The position numbers and the translations under genes were made by a program. The notes under the pieces were generated by a model. It saw nothing but the letters and a program-made list of their open reading frames with translations. It ran no database searches and had not been told where the DNA came from. 29,642 nt of DNA from CAZYJD01 sp964647785 (GTDB lineage: Bacteria; Bacteroidota; Bacteroidia; NS11-12g; UBA9320). Of the stretch, positions 1 to 7,837 are shown piece after piece (position 1 is the stretch's first letter; each line of letters begins with the position of its first letter). The stretch lies in assembly GCA_964647785.1 (NCBI GenBank), contig CAZYJD010000020.1:1-29642 (forward strand). The letters are read 5' to 3'.

Positions 1-45
1 TAAAGTATCCACTGTGGTCTGTTTATAAGTTTTTAAAAAGGTCTG

Positions 46-76
46 CAAAGGTAAGGGAATGTTCGAATTATTCAAA
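46..76 (-). promoter_or_regulatory. Bacteroidota-type promoter reading out of the window
   Basis: Read on the minus strand, TTTG (73-76) is followed by a 19-nt spacer and TACCTTTG (46-53). This matches the Bacteroidota consensus TTTG-N19/20-TAnnTTTG. It lies just after the end of the CUB-containing gene and points left. It should start transcription near position 39 for a gene whose start codon lies outside this window. Confidence 0.6.
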
Positions 77-100
77 TGCATGCCCTTAAAAAAAATAAGT

Positions 101-3100
101 TCATCGCAGAAGGAGCAGTGTTCCTGAATCGAGGCGATTCACCGTCTTCTTTCCCTTGTACTTCAAAGTATAAAAGTAAGCCCCTTTATGACATGGGGTT
201 CCGAGGTACTCTCCATTCCATCCCTTGAGCGGATCGGTGGTTTGAAACATCAATTCACCCCATCGGTTAAACACCCTTAATTCATATTCTGTGGCACCAA
301 TTACCATGGGACGAAACTCATCATTGATTCCATCCCCATCCGGACTGAATGCATTGGGAATCCGCGCGAAAAGTGAATCTGTCATGCAAATGATTCTTTC
401 AAATGAATCAGCACAACCGCCTTCATTTTCAATGTACAAAACAATTCGATATGAACTTTTCTCCGGACTGTAGGCATGCTCAGGGTTTAGCGCGGGGTCA
501 TATGGATAACGTACGCCATCACCCATATCCCAATATCCGCGAATGCCTCCGGTGCTTAAATTGATTAAGTTGAGAGTATTTCTCAGATTGTTTAAGCAAA
601 TGTTTTCAGAGGGGTTGGTGATGAAATAGGCCCTGATCTGTTCAAATCCGGGTATCACCACTGAACTATCGAACGAGCAACCGCTGTTGTCGTTTTTCAC
701 ACTAAAACGATAGCGCAGCCCCACAGAAGCATTCAGGCGCATTCCGGTCACTGGCGGACTGCTGAACCAAGTGGTGGTAAAGTTTCCTGCCTGCTGAGGT
801 ACAACTTCGGCAAAGCCCATGCTGCCAAAGCAACGGATTTCAGAGGTGGTTACGTTTGCCTTCACTGCCGGATGGACCAGCAGCTGAATGGCTGCTGAAT
901 CTGGGTCAGAGCATCCATCTTCCAGCACCGCCCAATAAGTGGTGGTGGTTGAAGGTGCTGCAAATAAGCTTGCATCCTTGCTGTCATCCTGCCATCTGTA
1001 GTTGTAATTGTCTTTGATTCCACCGGAAGAGCTCGTTTGTATGAGGGTGTTCTCACCCGGACAAAGCGAATCATCTTCTGCATTCAGTTTTAAGCTCAAT
1101 GGGGCCATCACGCTTAAGCGAACCGAATCAGCATTGTAACAAGTTGGGGTACCATACCTATATTTTATCCAATGATTGCCAGCTCCTGCCATGGCGGGAT
1201 TGAAATCCTGCCCTACCACACCCGCACCGGTCAGTTGCGAAAGTGCTCCAAATGCAGGCTCTAATTTTAGGCCAAATAGGCTATCGCGATGACAATAATT
1301 ATAAGTTGGAGGGGTCACTTTTACCACAGGCCGAGCTTGTACCCGAATGATTATCGAATCTACGCAGGCATTTTTAGAAAAGTAGTACAACGTATGTTGC
1401 CCCACTCCGGCATTCAGCGCAAGGAAAAGACCTGCGGTGCTATCCACCACTCCAGGGCCTTTGAAATAGCCCCCAGCTTCCTCCGCATGCAAGCGATAAA
1501 CAGGATCTGTAATACAAAATTGTGTATCGTTCTGAATCACAGAAGGCGGATGCACAAAAAACTCCGTGCTATCCGTGCATCCATAGGCGGTATAATATAG
1601 TTTGTGCAAGCCCGGCCCTGCCGATGCCGATTCAAAACGTAATCCTCCATTGATGCCTGCACCGCTCCAACGACCGCCACCCGGCGTGTTTCTAACAGCG
1701 GCCCAATTCAATACAAATTCAGGTTCTTCTCTGCAAAACTCCTTGTATTTATCATAAACCCTTGTATGTCGCACATATACAACGCGCTTGGCGGTACAAC
1801 CGTCAATTTCGTATTCAAGGGTATCGTTATAAAATGATAGACTTTGTGCAAAAGCCGGATTGTACCAGTTGCTGAGGGTGTCTTGAATGCCTCGCCCTTT
1901 CCAAACTCCGCCCAATGGAGTGTAACTACTCAATTGGAATGAATCTTGAAAAGGGCAGGATATAAGATTGGGCCCGGCATTGATGGCGATTACATGCATA
2001 CGCACGGTATCACGGCATTGCCCACTTCGATAAATGAGCATATGATCGCCAGTTCCCGCTCTGGAAGGGTAAAACTTGCCATCCCAGTTATTGCGCAAGC
2101 CCGGGCCTGACCAAATCCCCCCCAGAGGATCTGCTTTCAAATCGTGGACAGGCTTGCTCAGGCAAACCGTGTCATAGGAAGAAACGCTGATGGGAAGCAC
2201 CCATACTTCTTTATCGTCCGTGCAGCCGTTCCATGTATAAGTTACGGTAAACCTTCCTGTATCAGGCGGGGTGAACACCCCATTGGGTTGCACATTTTGG
2301 CCAGACCAGGTTCCTCCTGCGGGACTGTACGACCACAAGGAGAAAGACGAAGTTGACGGACAAACGGTATTGGGCCTGCCCGCATTGATCGCTCTGATGG
2401 TAAAAATGGAAGTATCCCGGCAACCATTGATCAAATAGGTGATGGTATCAAGGCCTGCCCCTGCCTGTCTTGCATCATAACTGCCGGTTTGCGGATTGGA
2501 AATCCCCTTGCCGGCCCATCGCCCCCCTGATGGAGATCCTGCCAAGTTGAAGGGCATGTTGCTTTGACAAAGGGTTGTATCTTTCACCGATTGCGGTTTG
2601 GGCTTCACATAAATGGTGATGCTATCCTGGCCAGGAAGGCTGTTTGCATCACTTACTTTGAGCGTATAAGTGGTGGTCGACAAAGGGCAAACTTTCACCG
2701 GGCCATACTTTCGATTGATGCCTTGGTTCCACTGAAATTGGTAAGAAGAGGGGTCCCCTCCCGTGATGAGGGTATTGATCCAAGTGCATTCGCCCTCGCA
2801 AATGGTATCTCTATTGCTGCTGAGTTCTACATCGATCGGACAATCCGTGAGCTGGAAGTTTACAAAAGACTTTAATGCCCATGGAGAATCACAATAATCG
2901 TACTTCACTGCTTCAAAGTCGAGTCGGTATCCGCCTCCTTTATTCAACCCGGGCGACAAACGCAGTTCAAAACTATCTGTTTCCCTTTTGCCATTGCAAT
3001 TGATGGGTATGACCTGTTGTATTTGCTGTGGGAGCACTCCCCCTAATGTAAAATTATCTGGTCCGATTGAGTCGCAATGAAAAGCTTGATCGAGACGAAT

Positions 3101-3580
3101 CCTGATCACCGACGAACTGCATGAAGGCGCGGGTGCTTGCCGAAATTTCGGATTGGGAAGAGGCAAGGTTTTCGACTCCCATAGGGCTTTCCAGCCGTAA
3201 CAGCTTACGCTTTTATCTGACTGAAAATAAAAGGTAACACAGGAATCCGTTGAACGAATGTTCGGGATGGTAACCGACCCGCTGTAAGGCCCTCCCAGTT
3301 TGGTGCCATTGGTATCCCTTCCGTTATAAACCACGAGGTAATCCGCATCCTTTTCGGTACAAAAACTATCGAACTGGAAAGTGAGATAATCTGCGCCCGG
3401 TACGCAAATGGTATAAATGAGTCGCTCATTGTGGTCGTATCGGCCACTCACCAAGCCATTGTTGCTATCTTCAAAAATCCCATCGCAGTCCACCACCTTT
3501 CCATTAACCATTGGATAGCGCGTTTGCCCCTGCACGTATGCAGCAGCTAATAGACCTGCTATGACGAACAGCCACCTCAA
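101..3580 (-). CDS. Large secreted CUB-domain protein with gliding-motility-type C-terminal domain
   Basis: This 1159-residue exported protein is probably placed on the cell surface by T9SS. A signal peptide covers about residues 1-18, with a cleavage-like site before QTRYP. Residues about 30-135 form a CUB domain, with conserved cysteines and a YLVVYNG strand. About seven tandem beta-sandwich modules of 75-90 residues follow, each opening with a GGxWxGxG-like motif and ending near a Cys-Asp. Then come an Ig-like part, a PKD-like part (WDMGDG) and a C-terminal CHU_C domain that starts at IPNAFSPDGDGINDEF and includes FNRWGE. It is the last gene of a six-gene operon, 6 bp after the preceding lipoprotein gene. 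That position suggests it is the surface partner of the PSCyt/DUF1501-like proteins. The ligand is unknown; adhesion or polymer binding is inference. Confidence 0.9.
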   Translation of the reverse strand: MRWLFVIAGLLAAAYVQGQTRYPMVNGKVVDCDGIFEDSNNGLVSGRYDHNERLIYTICVPGADYLTFQFDSFCTEKDADYLVVYNGRDTNGTKLGGPYSGSVTIPNIRSTDSCVTFYFQSDKSVSCYGWKALWESKTLPLPNPKFRQAPAPSCSSSVIRIRLDQAFHCDSIGPDNFTLGGVLPQQIQQVIPINCNGKRETDSFELRLSPGLNKGGGYRLDFEAVKYDYCDSPWALKSFVNFQLTDCPIDVELSSNRDTICEGECTWINTLITGGDPSSYQFQWNQGINRKYGPVKVCPLSTTTYTLKVSDANSLPGQDSITIYVKPKPQSVKDTTLCQSNMPFNLAGSPSGGRWAGKGISNPQTGSYDARQAGAGLDTITYLINGCRDTSIFTIRAINAGRPNTVCPSTSSFSLWSYSPAGGTWSGQNVQPNGVFTPPDTGRFTVTYTWNGCTDDKEVWVLPISVSSYDTVCLSKPVHDLKADPLGGIWSGPGLRNNWDGKFYPSRAGTGDHMLIYRSGQCRDTVRMHVIAINAGPNLISCPFQDSFQLSSYTPLGGVWKGRGIQDTLSNWYNPAFAQSLSFYNDTLEYEIDGCTAKRVVYVRHTRVYDKYKEFCREEPEFVLNWAAVRNTPGGGRWSGAGINGGLRFESASAGPGLHKLYYTAYGCTDSTEFFVHPPSVIQNDTQFCITDPVYRLHAEEAGGYFKGPGVVDSTAGLFLALNAGVGQHTLYYFSKNACVDSIIIRVQARPVVKVTPPTYNYCHRDSLFGLKLEPAFGALSQLTGAGVVGQDFNPAMAGAGNHWIKYRYGTPTCYNADSVRLSVMAPLSLKLNAEDDSLCPGENTLIQTSSSGGIKDNYNYRWQDDSKDASLFAAPSTTTTYWAVLEDGCSDPDSAAIQLLVHPAVKANVTTSEIRCFGSMGFAEVVPQQAGNFTTTWFSSPPVTGMRLNASVGLRYRFSVKNDNSGCSFDSSVVIPGFEQIRAYFITNPSENICLNNLRNTLNLINLSTGGIRGYWDMGDGVRYPYDPALNPEHAYSPEKSSYRIVLYIENEGGCADSFERIICMTDSLFARIPNAFSPDGDGINDEFRPMVIGATEYELRVFNRWGELMFQTTDPLKGWNGEYLGTPCHKGAYFYTLKYKGKKTVNRLDSGTLLLLR

Positions 3581-3586
3581 TCTGTA

Positions 3587-4045
3587 TTATCTAATGATTT
3601 CAATAGGATCTGTCACAACGGGATTGCTCCAATTCAGGGAGCGATCGCGGATACGCAATTCAAAACTGGTGGGTTCTCTGCCGGCTGTTCCCAGCAAAAA
3701 GGTGTTTGGTATCACCACCTTGAGCGTACCACTGATAGGAATGGTTTGCCCTTCAGGTGCAAGGGGCGGAACATAGAAATAGTCCGGCTTTTCTAATCGA
3801 GCATCACCAATTTCGAGTGTTCGAACATCACCATCCGGATGCCCAAGATCGCCATCCTGATCCGCATATTCGAGCATGATAACGATGCTGTCGGTAAATT
3901 CACGAACAACTGCAGGCTCAATGCTCAAAAATCGCAATGTAGGGGTGGGATTGACTACTTCAGGGCTCACGATTTCGGTGGTGCATGCAGCGAAAAGAAG
4001 TGAGATCAGAAAAGCCGCGGCGGTATGTAATCCAAATCGCATCAT
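3587..4045 (-). CDS. Small lipoprotein with an Asp-rich DQDGDLG motif
   Basis: This 152-residue protein begins with a lipoprotein signal peptide (hydrophobic stretch, then LLFAAC, probable lipidated Cys21). The mature part looks like one beta-sandwich domain. It contains YADQDGDLG, which resembles a calcium-binding Asp loop, and ends in a RIRDRSLNWSNPV strand. The type recalls small Bacteroidota lipoproteins encoded next to large T9SS cargo, but I cannot assign a family. Its start codon overlaps the stop of the upstream PSCyt-like gene by 4 bp (ATGA), and the CUB protein follows after 6 bp. Translational coupling and a shared job with both are likely. Confidence 0.8.
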   Translation of the reverse strand: MMRFGLHTAAAFLISLLFAACTTEIVSPEVVNPTPTLRFLSIEPAVVREFTDSIVIMLEYADQDGDLGHPDGDVRTLEIGDARLEKPDYFYVPPLAPEGQTIPISGTLKVVIPNTFLLGTAGREPTSFELRIRDRSLNWSNPVVTDPIEIIR

Positions 4046-4995
4046 GGCACCAGTCTGATTGCAAAATACTTCCGCGATTCAAACAGGGCATTTTCATTGG
4101 GAATTTCATAATCATTCCCTTCGTCATCAGACAGGTACACCCTTACCCAAAATACGCTCCCTTCGGGCCCCATTGCTGCCGGATTGATTCGAATATGAAA
4201 TTGATGATCCACATCTTTTCGATAAAACCCAACAGCGCTTTGGAAGCTTGATTGCAAAGCAAGCGGTTGCTCTTTGGTTGAATCGAACTGATTGATCAAG
4301 GGTGAAAAATTCACACGAACATCGCGCAGATTTTCCAATGCGGTTCGATCATCTGAAATAGAGAACCACAGATCCAACGACTGTGCTGAGGCGGGAACAT
4401 TTATGGGGTTATAAAAACCATTTCTACTCAGTAAATTGCCATTGATCAAAGCTGACATTCCTTGCAATTGTGGCGGGAAGTTCAGTTCTTCGGGTGGATT
4501 GCCATTTTGGTCCTTTGCACCTTCATCAATCCATTGGCGAATTCTTTTGAGGTACTCTTCTTTCCGATCCAGCCAGTCGCTTTCGGGATCGACGCTGAGA
4601 GGCATGATACCGGAGTTTCCGTTGAGATCGACCTCCATTCGCCTGAGCAACATGGAGGCCGCTGCATTGCCCGGAACCACCCGCGCAGATAGCGGTTTGA
4701 GCTCATCGTTTTTGATGATGGGTTGGTTCACCAACGTGAGATAGGTGCTTTCAACCGTTCTGAAATCAGGTTCGAAGGTGCCGTCATGGCAACCGGAATT
4801 GGCACAGGTTGGCGCAAAGATGTCCCGATGCAAGGCCTGAATGTTTACCGGATCGAGTTCTTCATCTTCCGGGTTTACTTGATCGTAACCTCCCGGATTT
4901 TGTTGATCATAGGGATTCTTGGGTTGATCGTATGCATCTGAACACGCCAATAAAAGGGTGATGATGAGTCCATATAGTGTTAATTTTCCCATCAT
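4042..4995 (-). CDS. PSCyt1-like lipoprotein with CX4CH heme-type motif
   Basis: This 317-residue lipoprotein has its lipobox at LLLAC (Cys18). Residues about 52-165 resemble the planctomycete cytochrome-c-like domain (PSCyt1). They contain CANSGCH (Cys64, Cys69, His70), then VVPGN, SMLLRRM, GIMPL and RIRQWIDEGA, in the same order as that family's VPGD, S.L..R, MPP and WI..GA blocks. The heme-type motif is CX4CH, not the usual CX2CH, so covalent heme binding is possible but unproven. The C-terminal half (about 180-317) is a beta-rich domain I do not recognise. Its start overlaps the stop of the DUF1501-like gene by 4 bp. Location should be periplasmic or outer-membrane anchored. Confidence 0.8.
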   Translation of the reverse strand: MMGKLTLYGLIITLLLACSDAYDQPKNPYDQQNPGGYDQVNPEDEELDPVNIQALHRDIFAPTCANSGCHDGTFEPDFRTVESTYLTLVNQPIIKNDELKPLSARVVPGNAAASMLLRRMEVDLNGNSGIMPLSVDPESDWLDRKEEYLKRIRQWIDEGAKDQNGNPPEELNFPPQLQGMSALINGNLLSRNGFYNPINVPASAQSLDLWFSISDDRTALENLRDVRVNFSPLINQFDSTKEQPLALQSSFQSAVGFYRKDVDHQFHIRINPAAMGPEGSVFWVRVYLSDDEGNDYEIPNENALFESRKYFAIRLVP

Positions 4996-6338
4996 ATTCT
5001 ATCAAACAATGACCTTGCCTGTCCATCGATGAATCCGGCATTCATCACATCATTTTTAACCCCAAATATTTCAGCAATGGTAGGCACCATGTCGGTTGCC
5101 AGGCCCACTGGGTTGTTTTCTGAACCCACAACCAGATCGGATGGCACATTGGGTCCTGCCATGATGGAGAAAATTCTGCTGGTATTTAAGTCGCCACTAT
5201 GATCGTAGGCGAACCAATCATTTTCATCCTGTATGGGGTTGGGGTTGAGATTTCTTCCGCACTCGGGCGTTGCCATCAGGATGGTTTTTCCAGCCATTTC
5301 GGGCACTTGGTTTTGGATGAAGTTCCACAAGAATCCAACGGCCTGGTCGGCGCGATGCAAAGCTTTCAGATAACCGGTAAAACTTGAATGACAGCCGTCT
5401 ACATTGCTCATGTTCACAACGAGTAATCTGGGCTTAAATTCCCTTAATATTTCCGTGGCATAGGCAATGGTTTGCATATCGCCATTATCAGAAACAGGTG
5501 GGTAAGCTATTTGGCCAGCCGCCTTTCTTTGGAACACATTTCGAACGAAGTCGCGAATGGCAATTTTTTCTTCCTCGGTGTTTCTGATGCCCGGTATCTC
5601 GCCGTTTTTAACCCTAAAAGTGTTGTCCAAAAAGTTCTTCATCCGGTAAATAGGGTCGAGCTCTTCCTGAGGGTGATACACTTTTGCATTTGAAAGTACT
5701 TGCTGACCATCGCCACCAAAGGTGATGAGTGGTGCAAAGAAATTGGCCCCATAGTCCACCCCATAAGAAGGGTGATCGCTTGAGTTGAGCAGTGGTACCG
5801 AGTTACCTATTCCATTGCCAATGAACCAGGTATCGGTGGCTCTGAAACCTGCATGGCGTCTGAGATATTCGAAGATGGTCGGGTTCTGTGGGCGGACCTT
5901 CAAACCTTGCGAAGTGGCTCTGTTACCTGTTACCAGAGAGGTTAAGCCACCATAATGGCCGCCATTCACTGCGCGCAGCTCGCCGAAAAGGGTCCCTTGT
6001 TTTTGAAGGGTGGTGGATAAAATGCGTGGGATTGGACGACTTCCGGGGGTTTCACCAGCAGGAGTGGTTCCGTAAACTATTTTTCTGTCGGGGGCTTCTC
6101 CTTCCAAAATGTTGTACATGATATTGCCCTCAACCCCAGCATTCTGGCTATCGGCTATGTATCGTTGAAGGATGCTCTCTTGCTGCCGCACCCCTCCCGC
6201 AAAAAGGACATAAATCACATGATCGGCCAGTGCTGCCTGGGTTCTTGCAAATAGGCGACCCGATGGCAAAATGTAGGGCATTACGATCCCTCCTGCTGCC
6301 AGCGCTGCTCCCTTTTTAATGAAATCTCTTCTCTTCAT
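4992..6338 (-). CDS. Tat-exported DUF1501-like protein (alkaline-phosphatase superfamily fold)
   Basis: This 448-residue protein starts with a twin-arginine signal (MKRRDFIKKGAALAAGG). That points to folding in the cytoplasm, perhaps with a metal, before export. The body carries the block order of DUF1501 proteins: HVIYVLFAGGVRQQES near the start, VDGCHSSFTGYLKALHRAD, TPECGRN (family EFGRT) and FAYDHSGD (family GRDHW). These His, Asp and Glu residues fit the metal site of the sulfatase/alkaline-phosphatase superfamily. No enzymatic activity is established for DUF1501. In planctomycetes the family is encoded next to PSCyt1/DUF1549/DUF1553 genes, and here it also sits between a PSD1-like pair and a PSCyt1-like gene. 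It starts 15 bp after the 169-residue lipoprotein gene. Confidence 0.83.
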   Translation of the reverse strand: MKRRDFIKKGAALAAGGIVMPYILPSGRLFARTQAALADHVIYVLFAGGVRQQESILQRYIADSQNAGVEGNIMYNILEGEAPDRKIVYGTTPAGETPGSRPIPRILSTTLQKQGTLFGELRAVNGGHYGGLTSLVTGNRATSQGLKVRPQNPTIFEYLRRHAGFRATDTWFIGNGIGNSVPLLNSSDHPSYGVDYGANFFAPLITFGGDGQQVLSNAKVYHPQEELDPIYRMKNFLDNTFRVKNGEIPGIRNTEEEKIAIRDFVRNVFQRKAAGQIAYPPVSDNGDMQTIAYATEILREFKPRLLVVNMSNVDGCHSSFTGYLKALHRADQAVGFLWNFIQNQVPEMAGKTILMATPECGRNLNPNPIQDENDWFAYDHSGDLNTSRIFSIMAGPNVPSDLVVGSENNPVGLATDMVPTIAEIFGVKNDVMNAGFIDGQARSLFDRI

Positions 6339-6353
6339 ACTGCTCTTTTGCCA

Positions 6354-6863
6354 TTAATAAAATTGATACTCATCGCTGCTGGCAAATGCGACATAAACCA
6401 ATTCAGGTGTTACCGTTGGATTCGACTCAATGAAATTGACAAACCAACTCTTCTCCAGCTCAGTTGGATAGCGAACATAAAATTTGCGGTAGGTTTCAGT
6501 GATAAATCCCTCGATATCTGCCCTCATCAATGAGTCTGAAGGTATTTCAACCTCCGGTCGGTTCATGTAATTGCTGATGATGATCTCCTTCACCAATGAC
6601 TTATCGCCCACCGATTCGATTACGCGTTGTGTGCGCACAATTTCGTCGATGCTTACCGGTTTTTGTAACAAATTGGTGCTTAAAATAGAAATGAACTGCT
6701 GCTCACTCTTGGCTTTATTCTTATTCAAATCGGTGCGCTCAACCGGCAGTTCATTCACTTCAAAATCGGTCTCATACTCCTTTTTGCAGGAGTTGGCCAA
6801 CAACATGAAGCATATGAGTCCAAGACTAAAAATTCGCATACTCATCTGTTTTAAGTAATTCAC
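6354..6863 (-). CDS. Small lipoprotein, PSD1/DUF4214-like C-terminal half
   Basis: This 169-residue lipoprotein has its lipobox at LLANSC (Cys26). The C-terminal part (about 115-169) has the pattern ITETYRKFYVRYPTELEKSW followed by SSDEYQFY. This resembles the ending of its neighbour (LGREPSSQEL ... TDEYANF) and the ends of DUF4214 and DUF1553/PSD1 proteins. Its start lies 38 bp inside the end of the 304-residue gene, so the two are translationally coupled. Together they look like one PSD1-type protein split into two lipoproteins, or a duplicated module. The function is unknown. Similarity was judged by eye only. Confidence 0.75.
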   Translation of the reverse strand: MNYLKQMSMRIFSLGLICFMLLANSCKKEYETDFEVNELPVERTDLNKNKAKSEQQFISILSTNLLQKPVSIDEIVRTQRVIESVGDKSLVKEIIISNYMNRPEVEIPSDSLMRADIEGFITETYRKFYVRYPTELEKSWFVNFIESNPTVTPELVYVAFASSDEYQFY

Positions 6864-7740
6864 TCTGAAGTGCAGCCAAATCGCCGCTGTTGTATAGCTT
6901 GTCGAAATGGTTGCTCAACTCTTGCGAAGAAGGCTCTCTTCCAAGCATGAGGATGTAGTTCCAAACGATCAATCCCTCAAAAAATGATCGACTGCGGGTC
7001 ATGGCCACACAATACTCCCTTTTGTTCGAGGCGTAGGTGCCAAAAATTTGCTCGGGTTTATTGAATTCAATGATATCGTAAGCCCTTCTAAATTCATCCT
7101 GTGTGGGAAAGCGATAGAAAAGATCATCAAAAGAGGCATTGACAAAATTGAAGGAGTTCATGTTAATCACATCGTAAACCCCATTATCGAGCATACGCGC
7201 AAACACTTCGGAGATATCAATTTCACCATTTCTGTATTGATAGTTGGCCTCCACCACACGTAAATTTCTATCGATGGTGCTCAAGGCTTGATAAACTCGT
7301 ACCGAATCGCCTTCAAGTCGGGCTATACGCAAAGAGAAACGCGCCAAACCAGCCAATCTTGTAAACTCTCCGTCCGCCGCCCCTTCGCATAGACGAGATT
7401 TAGCCAATTCATGAATTCTCCTGCAATATGCAATGTGATAAGAAGAGTCTCCCTCACGAAAACTGGTGTCCCATTGCAATTTATTGATCAGTTCCAAACG
7501 AACACGCTCTGATAAATTTCCATTTTTCAGCGCAATCACTTCCGCTGCCATTTCTGCATCTGTTGGCTGCCTACCGAGTAGATCGATGAATAGCCGGTTG
7601 ACGTAATTCTCCACTTTAACCGTTGGCACCGTGTGCGGCGCAATCACCTCGTTATCGGCAAGCGTAACCTTTTCTCGCTCTGTACAGGCCTGAAATGCCA
7701 TAACAATTACAAGTAAGGACGAAAAACGTAACAAGCTCAT
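6826..7740 (-). CDS. Lipoprotein with DUF1549/DUF4214-like repeats
   Basis: This 304-residue protein has a lipoprotein signal peptide (VMAFQAC, probable lipidated Cys19). Near residue 45 it has YVNRLFIDLLGRQPTDAEM, which closely matches the opening of planctomycete DUF1549 (IDRLFxDLLGRxPTxxE). Near residues 250-304 it has a second copy of the idea, WNYILMLGREPSSQEL ending in TDEYANF. The middle is helical and charged. It is the first gene of the six-gene minus-strand operon, 97 bp after the end of the CapA-type gene. It overlaps the next gene by 38 bp. I saw no perfect promoter in the 97-bp gap; a near match (TATTTG on the minus strand) is present around 7785-7790. The role is unknown. Confidence 0.78.
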   Translation of the reverse strand: MSLLRFSSLLVIVMAFQACTEREKVTLADNEVIAPHTVPTVKVENYVNRLFIDLLGRQPTDAEMAAEVIALKNGNLSERVRLELINKLQWDTSFREGDSSYHIAYCRRIHELAKSRLCEGAADGEFTRLAGLARFSLRIARLEGDSVRVYQALSTIDRNLRVVEANYQYRNGEIDISEVFARMLDNGVYDVINMNSFNFVNASFDDLFYRFPTQDEFRRAYDIIEFNKPEQIFGTYASNKREYCVAMTRSRSFFEGLIVWNYILMLGREPSSQELSNHFDKLYNSGDLAALQSELLKTDEYANF

Positions 7741-7837
7741 TATTATTCCTTTAACGCTAGCGATGATGCGTAAAAATAGTTACCCAAATACGAAAAACCA
7801 AAACTTTTGCAGCGCATTGGGTAAATTTTGACAGACA

